Of a stretch of DNA of 64,000 nt, positions 8,977 to 16,424 are shown in pieces (position 1 is the first letter of the stretch; each line of letters opens with the position of its first letter). Below the pieces are notes generated by a model. It ran no database searches and was not told the origin of the DNA. It saw only the letters and a program-made list of their open reading frames with translations. The position numbers were made by a program, and so were the translations under genes. This stretch comes from Streptomyces humicola (GTDB lineage Bacteria; Actinomycetota; Actinomycetes; Streptomycetales; Streptomycetaceae), in assembly GCF_024436035.1 (NCBI RefSeq), contig NZ_JANFNG010000001.1, positions 141,689 to 205,688 on the forward strand, read 5' to 3'.

Positions 8977-9917
8977 CGCAGGACAACCGCACCCCGGGGG
9001 AGACCCGGCGGGTGCACATTCGTGAGGTCGGCCCCCGCGACGGCTTCCAGAACGAGCCGGAGACAATCGCGACCGCCGACAAGATCCAGCTGATCAACGC
9101 ACTCGGGCAGGCCGGCTTCACCCGGATCGAGGTGGCCAGCTTCGTGCGGTCGGACGTCATCCCGCAGCTCTCCGACGGCGTCGAGGTGCTCAGGGGCATC
9201 GACCTGCCCGGCAACGTCGAGCGTATGGTGCTGATCCCCAACAGCAAGGGGCTGGACAACGCGCTGAGGGTGCGTGACTTCTTTGAGGACGCCGCCTTGT
9301 TCGTCAGCGCCTCCCAGACCCACAACAAGAAGAACATCAACCGGACCATCGAGGAGACCATGGCCGACGTCAAGGCGATGGGCAAGCGGATCCTCGCCGA
9401 GGGGCTGAAGTTCTGCGCGGTGATCGCCACCTCCTTCGGATGTCCCTTCGAGGGCAAAGTGCCTATGAAGCGGGTGCTCGATCTCGCCGAGGAGTTCGCC
9501 GAGGCGGGTGCCACCGAGGTCGGATTCGGGGACACCACCGGGATGGCGAACCCGGCCTACGTGTCACAGTTCTTCACCGCCGCCCTGGAGCGGCTGCCGC
9601 AGGTGGATCTGACCGCGCACTTCCACAACACCCGCGGGCAGGGCCTGGCCAACGCCTATGCCGCCCTCGAGGCCGGCTGCACCAGCTTCGAGTCGAGCTT
9701 CGGCGAGCTCGGCGGCTGCCCGGTCCCGGCCGGCTCCACCGGCAACATCGCCACCGAGGATCTGGTGAACATGTTCCATGAGATGGGCGTCGAGACCGGC
9801 CTCGACCTCGAGAAGGTCATCGAGGCCGCGCGCGAGGCGCAGACGATCCTCGGTCGCAGACTGACCAGCCACTCGATCGTCGCCGGGCCCGTCCTGTGGA
9901 CCCCGGTCGCCCACTGA
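8973..9917 (+). CDS. HMG-CoA lyase-type retro-aldolase
   Basis: A 314-residue TIM-barrel lyase. Hydroxymethylglutaryl-CoA lyase signatures are complete: RDGFQNE (R22, D23), TSFGCPFEG, GDTTGMA, HFHNTRGQG (H216, H218), and the loop ELGGCPVPAGSTGNIATED with C249 and N258. Metal ligands and the catalytic cysteine are therefore kept. Known members split 3-hydroxy-3-methylglutaryl-CoA into acetyl-CoA and acetoacetate, acting on a tertiary beta-hydroxy acyl-CoA. In this operon there is no leucine-pathway biotin carboxylase, so the natural substrate may be another beta-branched 3-hydroxyacyl-CoA from ring opening (inference). It starts inside the CoA-transferase stop (ATGA). Confidence 0.8.
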   Translation: MTQDNRTPGETRRVHIREVGPRDGFQNEPETIATADKIQLINALGQAGFTRIEVASFVRSDVIPQLSDGVEVLRGIDLPGNVERMVLIPNSKGLDNALRVRDFFEDAALFVSASQTHNKKNINRTIEETMADVKAMGKRILAEGLKFCAVIATSFGCPFEGKVPMKRVLDLAEEFAEAGATEVGFGDTTGMANPAYVSQFFTAALERLPQVDLTAHFHNTRGQGLANAYAALEAGCTSFESSFGELGGCPVPAGSTGNIATEDLVNMFHEMGVETGLDLEKVIEAAREAQTILGRRLTSHSIVAGPVLWTPVAH

Positions 9918-9944
9918 ACCACCACGCCTACAGGAGATTTCGCA

Positions 9945-10703
9945 ATGAGCAACCGCGTCGCACTCGTCACCGGCGGTGCCCAGGGCATCGGCAAGGGCAT
10001 CGCCACCACGCTCGGGTCGCAGGGGTTCAAGGTGGCGATCGCCGACATGAACCTCGACATCGCCACCCAGACCGCCAAGGAGATCACTGAGGCGGGGGGC
10101 ACCGCCATCGCCGTCGAGGTCGACGTCACCGACACAGCCTCGGTCGAGGCCGCCGTGCGCAAGGTCGAGGACGAGCTCGGCCCCGTCGAGGTCGTGGTCA
10201 ACAACGCCGGATGGGACGACTTCATGCCGTTCGTCAAGACGACCGAGGAGTTCTGGGACAGGGTCCTCGACGTCAACTTCAAGGGCGCGCTCCGCGTCAC
10301 CAAGGCGGTCGTCCCGGGCATGATGGAGCGCGGCTTCGGCCGGGTCATCAACATCGGTTCGGACGCGGGCCGCGTGGGCTCCTCGCTGGAGGCCGTCTAC
10401 TCCGGCGCCAAGGGCGGCATCATCGCCTTCACCAAGACCCTCGCGCGCGAGGTGGCCACCAAGGGCATCACCGCCAACACCGTCTGCCCCGGCCCCACGG
10501 ACACCCCGGCCCTGCGCAAGTTCATCGACGGGGCCGGACAAGACGCCGAGAAGGTGATCGGCGGCATGACCCGCGCCGTCCCGATGAAGCGGCTCGGCAC
10601 GCCCGAGGACATCGGCCCCGCTGCCGCCTTCTTTGCCTCCGACGCCGCCGGCTTCATCACCGGCCAGACCCTGTCGGTCAGCGGCGGACTCACCATGGCC
10701 TGA
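9945..10703 (+). CDS. SDR-family dehydrogenase, BadH-like (2-hydroxycyclohexanecarboxyl-CoA dehydrogenase type)
   Basis: A 252-residue short-chain dehydrogenase starting MSNRVALVTGGAQGIGKGIA. NNAGWDDFMPFVKTTEEFWD, the Ser in INIGSDAGRVGS and the catalytic YSGAKGGIIAFTK are present, with FITGQTLSVSGG at the C terminus. The NNAGWDDF segment is one I associate with BadH, which oxidises 2-hydroxycyclohexane-1-carboxyl-CoA to the 2-oxo form in Rhodopseudomonas; this is from memory. A BadI-type ring hydrolase at 18697 supports that role. AGGAGA lies 7 bases upstream of the ATG, and the gap to the lyase gene is 27 bases. An acetoacetyl-CoA reductase-like activity is the alternative. Confidence 0.7.
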   Translation: MSNRVALVTGGAQGIGKGIATTLGSQGFKVAIADMNLDIATQTAKEITEAGGTAIAVEVDVTDTASVEAAVRKVEDELGPVEVVVNNAGWDDFMPFVKTTEEFWDRVLDVNFKGALRVTKAVVPGMMERGFGRVINIGSDAGRVGSSLEAVYSGAKGGIIAFTKTLAREVATKGITANTVCPGPTDTPALRKFIDGAGQDAEKVIGGMTRAVPMKRLGTPEDIGPAAAFFASDAAGFITGQTLSVSGGLTMA

Positions 10704-10767
10704 CCGGCACACCTTCGTCCCGCGTGCCGGGCCATCCGCGGGAGGCTCGGCACGCCGCGCGACGATA

Positions 10768-10778
10768 CGGTCAGACCA
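10768..10778 (+). promoter_or_regulatory. Operator-like CGGTCAGACCA
   Basis: CGGTCAGACCA (reverse TGGTCTGACCG) lies 27 bases before the enoyl-CoA hydratase start, in a 102-base gap, and is followed by a GGGAGG ribosome-binding site. It is among the closest copies to the shared TGGYCNGRCCA pattern. Confidence 0.45.
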
Positions 10779-10805
10779 TATGACTGGATCGAAAGGGAGG
10801 AACCC

Positions 10806-11594
10806 ATGGCCGAGCCGAATCAGCCTCACGATGTCGTCACCTGGAAGATGGAAGCGCCGGGGATCATGCACGTGACCATGGCGAGGCCGCCGGCCAACGC
10901 CCTCGGCGTGCCGCTCCTCGAGGGCATGCACGCCGCGATCGACGCGGCCGTGGCGGCCGGGAGCGTCAAGGTCGTGATCGTTTCCTCGGCGCTCGACGGC
11001 TTCTTCGCGGCCGGTGCGGACATCAAGCACCTCTCGAGCGTCGACGCCGGGTCGTTCACGGCGTACGGCGACCAGATGCGGGCGGTGAACGACCGGCTCG
11101 CGTCAGCGTCGTTCCTTTCGATTGCCGCGGTCGACGGGCTGGCCCTCGGCGGCGGCCTCGAGTTGGCCATGGCGTGCACCATGCGGGTCTGCGGCCCCCG
11201 GGGGAAGTACGGCCTGCCCGAGGTGAAGATCGGCCTCATCCCGGGCGCCGGCGGCACGCAGCGCCTGCCGCGGCTGGTGGGCCGCGGTCGCGCGCTGGAC
11301 ATCATGCTCACCGCCCGTCAGGTGCCGGCGGCCGAGGCACTGGCCATCGGCCTTGTGGATCGGCTCACCGAGGGCGACGTGGTGAAGGAGGCGCTGGCGC
11401 TGGCCGAGGAACTGGTCGGCGCATCGCTGCCGGCGCAGCTCGCCGTCGTCCGCACCGTCGATGCGGCCTTCGACCTGCCGATCGAGGAGGGCTTCGGCTA
11501 CGAGGTGGCGCAGGAGCAGTCGCTGTTCGAGGACGGCGAGGCGGCCGAGGGCATCACGGCCTTCGTCGAGAAGCGCCCCCCGAACTTCGCCTGA
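10806..11594 (+). CDS. enoyl-CoA hydratase (crotonase family)
   Basis: A 262-residue crotonase. Both hydratase glutamates are seen: LALGGGLELAMACTM gives the first Glu, and YGLPEVKIGLIPGAGGTQRL gives the second. The oxyanion-hole glycines (FFAAGADIKHL and the GGG stretch) are intact. It should add water across a 2-enoyl-CoA. GGGAGG stands 7-8 bases before ATG 10806. An operator-like element lies just upstream, so it may head a sub-operon with the thioesterase and the two atypical crotonases that follow. In the alicyclic scheme it would hydrate cyclohex-1-ene-1-carboxyl-CoA or a ring-opened enoyl-CoA; that assignment is inferred. Confidence 0.85.
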   Translation: MAEPNQPHDVVTWKMEAPGIMHVTMARPPANALGVPLLEGMHAAIDAAVAAGSVKVVIVSSALDGFFAAGADIKHLSSVDAGSFTAYGDQMRAVNDRLASASFLSIAAVDGLALGGGLELAMACTMRVCGPRGKYGLPEVKIGLIPGAGGTQRLPRLVGRGRALDIMLTARQVPAAEALAIGLVDRLTEGDVVKEALALAEELVGASLPAQLAVVRTVDAAFDLPIEEGFGYEVAQEQSLFEDGEAAEGITAFVEKRPPNFA

Positions 11595-11629
11595 CCTCGG
11601 CGGTATTCCCCCGGGAAGCCGAAGGACGA

Positions 11630-11651
11630 TATATTTCGAATGGCCTGACCA
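11630..11651 (+). promoter_or_regulatory. Promoter -10 TATATT with overlapping start-site operator TGGCCTGACCA
   Basis: TATATT (11630-11635) makes a good -10 hexamer, with a weak TTCCCC about 18 bases upstream as -35. TGGCCTGACCA begins 5 bases after the -10, where transcription would start. A repressor bound there would block initiation. The downstream gene is the thioesterase at 11706. Confidence 0.5.
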
Positions 11652-11705
11652 AATGCCGCGGTGGGTGCCGCGGCTCGCACGAGACGGACGGCGGACTCAG
11701 TGACG

Positions 11706-12533
11706 ATGACCGACAAGTTCGGGCAGCGGCAGGCTGTGCCTACCACGGAGAGCGGACCCGAACGCTCGTTCCGGGTTACGGGACTGGCCGCCGATGGAGA
11801 TCTCGTCTCCGGTTCGATGCCGACGGGCTCATGGCTGAACGGCCCGGCAGGTCGGCCGACCGCCGGGGCGCTGGGTGTGCTCGTCGACGAGGTGCTGGGT
11901 CACGCCATCATGCTGGAACCCCCGGTGGATCACTGGTCGGTGAGTTCTGAGATATCGGTCGACATCTGCCGACAGATCCCGACCGACGGGACGCTGCTCT
12001 CTGCCCAGGCTCGCATCCTGCACGCCGACTCCCGTGGGGGGATCTCCTCCGGCTCGGTCGTCGACGACCGGGGCAGGCTCGTTTCCGGGTGCCGGCAGCA
12101 CGGTCGGTGGGTGCGGGAGCTGCCCGCCCAGTTGCCCACGGACGGGGGCGCCACCGTCCCTGACCCGCGGCCGGGCGCGGAAGGCGTGTTGGGGCTGCTC
12201 GGCGCGCAGGTGAAGATCACCGGCGACGGTGCTGAGCTGCACCTCGTCGTGACGCCGGAACTGGTCAACCCACTCGGCAACCTGCACGGCGGTATCGCGC
12301 TGTGCGCCTCGGACGTCGTTGCTCACGCTGCGCTGGAGGCTGCCGGACGACCGTCCGACACGGCGTCCCTCCATATCGCCTATGCGCGTCCGATCCCCCT
12401 GGACACGGCGGTGCGGTTCGAAGCGTCGGTGGCGCACTCCGGGCGCAGTTTCGGGGTGGTGAGGGTGACAGGAACGAATGGGACCGGCAAGCCGTACACG
12501 ATCGCAACTGTCACGACGGCTGCGCGTGCGTGA
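11706..12533 (+). CDS. double-hotdog PaaI-type acyl-CoA thioesterase
   Basis: A 275-residue protein made of two hotdog folds in tandem. The first half has AGALGVLVDEVLGHAIM and the second NPLGNLHGGIALCASDVVAHAA; the HGG stretch and following acidic residue are typical of PaaI-like thioesterases. The first half looks degenerate (GAL in place of HGG), so catalysis probably resides in the second. Likely role: hydrolysis of dead-end or surplus acyl-CoA to free CoA during ring catabolism. Start is uncertain: GTG 11700 and ATG 11706 are in frame, and neither has a strong ribosome-binding site. It has its own promoter-like element, so it can be expressed apart from the preceding hydratase. Confidence 0.65.
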   Translation: MTDKFGQRQAVPTTESGPERSFRVTGLAADGDLVSGSMPTGSWLNGPAGRPTAGALGVLVDEVLGHAIMLEPPVDHWSVSSEISVDICRQIPTDGTLLSAQARILHADSRGGISSGSVVDDRGRLVSGCRQHGRWVRELPAQLPTDGGATVPDPRPGAEGVLGLLGAQVKITGDGAELHLVVTPELVNPLGNLHGGIALCASDVVAHAALEAAGRPSDTASLHIAYARPIPLDTAVRFEASVAHSGRSFGVVRVTGTNGTGKPYTIATVTTAARA

Positions 12534-12612
12534 GCCCTGGGCCGCCGGCGCAGGGACCAGGGCCCGGCCCCCGGCCCGTGCCGACATGGCAACGCTTGAG
12601 CGAGGAGCACTG

Positions 12613-13425
12613 ATGAAGAGCCTGGACACGTCGTACGAAACGATGAGCCTGGAGGAGCGCTCTTCCGGCGTCGTCGTGGTCACGTTGAACCGGCCGGACC
12701 GCTACAACGCGATGACGAACACGATGTTCGTCGAGCTCGAGCAACTGGCGATCGCGCTCGACGACGAGGACGACTGCCGGGTCGTGATCCTCACCGGGGC
12801 CGGCAAGGCGTTCTGTGCCGGCTACGACCTGGCCGACGCCGAGGAGTTGCCGAACCTCGGCGCGCTCGGCATGCTCGACCAGCAGGAGCGAGCGGCTCGC
12901 GCGCTGCTCGCGGTGCGTTCGATGCGGGTGCCGGTCATCGCCGCGGTCAACGGCGCGGCCGCGGGCGGCGGTCTGTCCCTCGCACTGGCCGCCGACATCC
13001 GGCTGGCCTCGATGAACGCCAAGTTCAACGCCGCCTTCGTCCGTATCGGTCTTTCCGCCGGGGACCTCGGGGCGTCCTGGCTGCTGACCCGGCTGATCGG
13101 GCCCGGTGCCACCAGCGAGATCTGCTTCACCGGCCGCTTCGTGTATCCGGACGAGGCGCTCAGGCTCGGGCTGGTGAACGGCGTCAGCGAGCCGGCCGCC
13201 CTCCTCGACGACGCCATCACGCTCGCCCGGTCGATCGTCGCCAACTCCCCAGGCGGCGTGCAGCTCTCCAAACGGGCGCTGCAGGCCAACATGGAGACCG
13301 CCTCCTATGCCGCGGCTCTCGAGCTGGAGAACCGCGGCCAGGCGCTGCTGACCAGGAGTTCGGACATGTCCGAGGCGCTGGCGGCCTTCAAGGAGAAGCG
13401 TGAGCCGGTCTTCACCGGGCGCTGA
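12613..13425 (+). CDS. crotonase-family protein lacking hydratase glutamates (isomerase-like), copy 1
   Basis: A 270-residue enoyl-CoA hydratase/isomerase-fold protein. The oxyanion-hole elements FCAGYDLADAEE and AAAGGGLSLALAADIRLA are present. At the two catalytic Glu positions of true hydratases it has Ser (GGGLSLAL) and non-acidic residues (FNAAFVRIGLSAGDLGASW). The Asp in SAGDLGASW is placed like the catalytic Asp of enoyl-CoA isomerases such as PaaG, so isomerisation is more likely than hydration. GAGGAG precedes ATG 12613. It shares the C-terminal pattern AAALELENRGQALLTR with the next gene, so the two are tandem paralogs. Confidence 0.75.
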   Translation: MKSLDTSYETMSLEERSSGVVVVTLNRPDRYNAMTNTMFVELEQLAIALDDEDDCRVVILTGAGKAFCAGYDLADAEELPNLGALGMLDQQERAARALLAVRSMRVPVIAAVNGAAAGGGLSLALAADIRLASMNAKFNAAFVRIGLSAGDLGASWLLTRLIGPGATSEICFTGRFVYPDEALRLGLVNGVSEPAALLDDAITLARSIVANSPGGVQLSKRALQANMETASYAAALELENRGQALLTRSSDMSEALAAFKEKREPVFTGR

Positions 13426-13457
13426 CGGCGATGACGACGACGATCGAAGGACCCACC

Positions 13458-14273
13458 ATGGCGACCTTGGACCTTCCCGAGCTGGAGACCCTGACGGTCG
13501 AGCTGCTCGACGGTGATGTGGCCGCGCTGCGGATGAACCGCCCGGAGCGGATGAACTCGCAGACGGTGAAGATGTTCACCGAGTACGGCACTGCCGCCCG
13601 CGCGCTGCGCGACAGCGGCCTGCGGGCACTGATCCTGACCGGGGCAGGGGAGCAGGCGTTCTGCGCCGGCTTCGACCTCGACGAGATCGAGGTCATCACC
13701 CGGATGGGTGTGCGCGAGTTTGTCAAGTTCGTGGAGACCGCCACCGGCGGCATCCAGGCGATCCGGCATCTGCCCTTCCCGGTCATCGCGGCCGTCCACG
13801 GTGCGGCCACCGGAGGCGGGATGGCCCTGGCCCTGGCCGCGGACATCCGCCTCGTCGCGCCGACGGCCAAGTTCAGCGCCGCCTTCGTGAAGGTGGGCCT
13901 GTCGATCGGCGAGCTGGGCACCTCGTACAACCTCAGTCGCCTCGTGGGTCCCGGACGCGCCGCCGAGATCGGCTACACCGGCCGACTCGTCGGCTCCGAG
14001 GAAGCCGTGCGGATCGGGCTGGCCAACCGGATGGTGCCGGCCGAGCGGCTGTTCGATGAGGCGGTCGCGACAGCCCGGCTGATCGCCACCAACTCGCCTG
14101 GCGGAGTGCGCATGTCCAAGCGGGCCATCCAGCGCAACCAGGAGATCACCTCCTACGCTGCTGCCCTCGAACTCGAGAACCGCGGTCAGGCGCTGCTGAC
14201 GCGCACCGAGGACATGTCTGAGGCGCTGGCCGCCTTCAAGGAGAAGCGCGCGCCCCAGTTCACGGGAAGGTGA
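13458..14273 (+). CDS. crotonase-family protein lacking hydratase glutamates (isomerase-like), copy 2
   Basis: This 271-residue paralog of the preceding gene has matching blocks FCAGFDLDEIE, AATGGGMALALAADIRLV, FSAAFVKVGLSIGELGTSY and the terminal EALAAFKEKRAPQFTGR. The first hydratase Glu is replaced by Ala (GGGMALAL). The Asp of copy 1 becomes Glu (SIGELGTSY), so the two copies may differ in chemistry. ATG 13458 is preferred because AAGGA lies 7 bases upstream; ATG 13431 has no ribosome-binding site. The pair may form a heteromeric isomerase or act on successive double-bond isomers of the ring. Neither role can be settled from sequence. Confidence 0.75.
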   Translation: MATLDLPELETLTVELLDGDVAALRMNRPERMNSQTVKMFTEYGTAARALRDSGLRALILTGAGEQAFCAGFDLDEIEVITRMGVREFVKFVETATGGIQAIRHLPFPVIAAVHGAATGGGMALALAADIRLVAPTAKFSAAFVKVGLSIGELGTSYNLSRLVGPGRAAEIGYTGRLVGSEEAVRIGLANRMVPAERLFDEAVATARLIATNSPGGVRMSKRAIQRNQEITSYAAALELENRGQALLTRTEDMSEALAAFKEKRAPQFTGR

Positions 14274-14283
14274 GGTCCGCGGC

Positions 14284-15351
14284 ATGAACGCGGAGTGGAC
14301 ACCGGAGACTCTCGACGCTCTCGCCCGATTCTTGCGCGAACGCGGCCTGTGCGAGGGCGACCTCGACGTGAGGCGGATCGGCGAGGGTCACTCGAATCTC
14401 ACGTTCCTGGTGTCAGACGGCGTTGGCCGGGTGGTGATGCGCCGGCCGCCGCCACCGCCGACGCCGCCGGGAGCGCACGACATGTTGCGTGAGGCACGGC
14501 TCGTGCACGCACTGCGGGACACCCAGGTGCCGGTGGCTCGGGTGCTGGCCACGGCCCGCGCAGGGGAGGTGCTCGACGTGCCGTTCTACGTCATGAGCTT
14601 CGCCGAGGGCCCCGTGGTAACCACGTCGACCCCTGCGACGCTCGACCGCCCCGAGATCCGGCGCCAGATCGGCGAGGCCCTCATCGACACCCTCGCCGAC
14701 CTGCACGCGGTCGACTGGCGTGCCGCCGGCCTGGGTGACCTGGGTCGGCCGGAGGGCTTCAACGCGCGCCACCTGCGCCGGATGGCCCGGCTGGTCGCGG
14801 ATGCGGACGGCAGTCCACCGCCGCACTTCGCTGTCGTCGAGGCCTGGCTCGCAGCGCACGTGCCACCGGAGTCCGGTGCCGCGATCGTGCACAACGACTA
14901 CCGGATCGGCAACGTGGTCCTTGCCCCGAACCCGCCGGGGCGCGTCGCCGCAGTGCTCGACTGGGAGTTGGCCACCATCGGCGACCCGCTGTTCGACGTG
15001 GGGTACTTCCTGGCCTCGGTGCCCGAGGCGGACAGCCCGCGGACCCCGACGGAGGATCTCGGCACCGCGATGCTCGAGGACGGGTACCCGACCCGCAAGG
15101 AGCTCGCCGACCGGTACGCCGAGCGCACCGGACGCGACGTGTCGAACCTGGACTGGTACACCGCCCTCGCGTTCTGGAAGCTCGCGGCGCTCTACGAGTA
15201 CAGCCGCCGCCGGACCCTGCGAGGGGTGGGCGACCCGTACTACGCCGACCCGGCGCTGGTGCGGTCCTTCCTCGAAGCGGCGCACCGGATCGCGGGGTTG
15301 GACGAGCCGCCGGCCGCACCCGAGGACCGGCCCACCGAGGAGACACGATGA
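14284..15351 (+). CDS. phosphotransferase (APH/ACAD10-like kinase fold)
   Basis: A 355-residue protein of the aminoglycoside-phosphotransferase superfamily, in the branch found beside acyl-CoA dehydrogenases (the N-terminal part of human ACAD10/11 is the best-known relative). Visible motifs are the nucleotide loop IGEGHSNLTFLV, the hinge VMSFAEGPVV, the catalytic loop IVHNDYRIGNVV with Asp and Asn, and the metal-binding VLDWELATIGDPLFD. In ACAD10/11 the kinase phosphorylates 4-hydroxyacyl-CoA. A similar hydroxyacyl-CoA kinase would fit this cluster but is inference. The stop overlaps the start of the next gene (ATGA). There is a short proline-rich run (residues about 55-62). Confidence 0.75.
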   Translation: MNAEWTPETLDALARFLRERGLCEGDLDVRRIGEGHSNLTFLVSDGVGRVVMRRPPPPPTPPGAHDMLREARLVHALRDTQVPVARVLATARAGEVLDVPFYVMSFAEGPVVTTSTPATLDRPEIRRQIGEALIDTLADLHAVDWRAAGLGDLGRPEGFNARHLRRMARLVADADGSPPPHFAVVEAWLAAHVPPESGAAIVHNDYRIGNVVLAPNPPGRVAAVLDWELATIGDPLFDVGYFLASVPEADSPRTPTEDLGTAMLEDGYPTRKELADRYAERTGRDVSNLDWYTALAFWKLAALYEYSRRRTLRGVGDPYYADPALVRSFLEAAHRIAGLDEPPAAPEDRPTEETR

Positions 15352-16361
15352 CGAAAACCTTCCACGACGCCCTGCTGGCGCCGGACACCCCGGGTCTCCC
15401 CGAGCGGTTCTTCGACCGGTTCGTGTTCAACCTCCACCCGGCGGACGCCTCGTCACCGTCCATCCTCTTCGGGCTCGGCACCTACCCACCGAAGGACGTG
15501 GTGGACGGCTTCGCGATCCTCGTCACCGGCACCGAGCAGCGGAACCTGCGCTTTTCCACCGAGCTCAGCGCCACCGACGGCACCAGCGCCGGACCGATCT
15601 CCTGGCACCTGGTCGAGCCGATGAGGACCTGGCGGGTCGTGCTGGGCCCGAACCCGACCGGGCTGGAATTCGACCTCACTTGGCGCGCCCGGACACCGGC
15701 GTGGACCGGTGAGGTGAGGGTGACCAACGACGACGGGACATCTTCGTCCTTCACGCACCTGTTCCAGTCCGGGCGCTACTCCGGCACGCTGAGCATCGAC
15801 GGCCGGCGGCAGCGGATCGAGGGCTGGTACGGCCAGCGCGACCGCTCCCGGGGCGTGCGCACGATGTCCGGGGGCCAGGGGTTGCACATCTGGTACCAGG
15901 CCCAGTTCCCGGACCGCTCGATCGGCTTCCTGCTGGTGGAGACTCGGGAGCACGAGCGACTGCTCCTCGAAGGCGCCGTGATGCACGAGAGCGGCCGGCT
16001 CGACCGCATCGTGGACGTGCACCACGACCTGCGGTTCGACGAGCACCTGGATCTGAAGAGCGGCACGGTGGAGGTGACCACCGAACGGGGCGTCGTCTAC
16101 GTGGTGGACACCGACGCCTCCGCCGCCGGTGGCTACATGTCCGGTGGCGGATACGGCGGTCACCACGGCCGGCCGATGGGGCGCGACCACATCGAGCACG
16201 ACGTCTACCCGCTCGACGGGTCGGTGTCTCCTCGTACGCTGGACTCCGCCCTGACCGACCGGCTGGCGTCGTTCACCTGGAACGGCACGTCTGGGCGGGG
16301 GATCTTCGAGTTCGCGCTGACCCGCAGCCGCTCGTACACCTACCGTCCGACACTGCGCTGA
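15348..16361 (+). CDS. conserved protein of unknown function, CrtC/AttH-like beta-barrel suspected
   Basis: A 337-residue protein with no signal peptide. I do not recognise an enzyme family with certainty. The stretch YGQRDRSRGVRTMSGG resembles the G-x-RDxSxGxR motif of CrtC/AttH-type lipocalin-like proteins (carotenoid 1,2-hydratase relatives), which are built from two beta-barrels; many alternating beta-like segments support that. A Gly/His-rich loop (GGYMSGGGYGGHHGRP, about residues 261-276) is unusual. It is translationally coupled to the phosphotransferase, suggesting the two act on one substrate. A hydratase or isomerase for a terpenoid-derived intermediate is one speculation. A non-catalytic lipid binder is another. 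Confidence 0.6.
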   Translation: MTKTFHDALLAPDTPGLPERFFDRFVFNLHPADASSPSILFGLGTYPPKDVVDGFAILVTGTEQRNLRFSTELSATDGTSAGPISWHLVEPMRTWRVVLGPNPTGLEFDLTWRARTPAWTGEVRVTNDDGTSSSFTHLFQSGRYSGTLSIDGRRQRIEGWYGQRDRSRGVRTMSGGQGLHIWYQAQFPDRSIGFLLVETREHERLLLEGAVMHESGRLDRIVDVHHDLRFDEHLDLKSGTVEVTTERGVVYVVDTDASAAGGYMSGGGYGGHHGRPMGRDHIEHDVYPLDGSVSPRTLDSALTDRLASFTWNGTSGRGIFEFALTRSRSYTYRPTLR

Positions 16362-16390
16362 CTGCCGGGAGGCGCAAGGAAGCGCGGGGA

Positions 16391-16415
16391 CCCTGCCCCG
16401 CCGGGCGGAGCAGGG
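16391..16415. terminator. Hairpin between convergent genes
   Basis: Arms CCCTGCCCCGC and GCGGAGCAGGG pair with one mismatch around a three-base loop, in the 63-base gap between convergent genes ending at 16361 (plus) and 16425 (minus). There is no T-run on either side, so it would be an imperfect bidirectional terminator. Confidence 0.45.
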
Positions 16416-16424
16416 CGCCATCGC

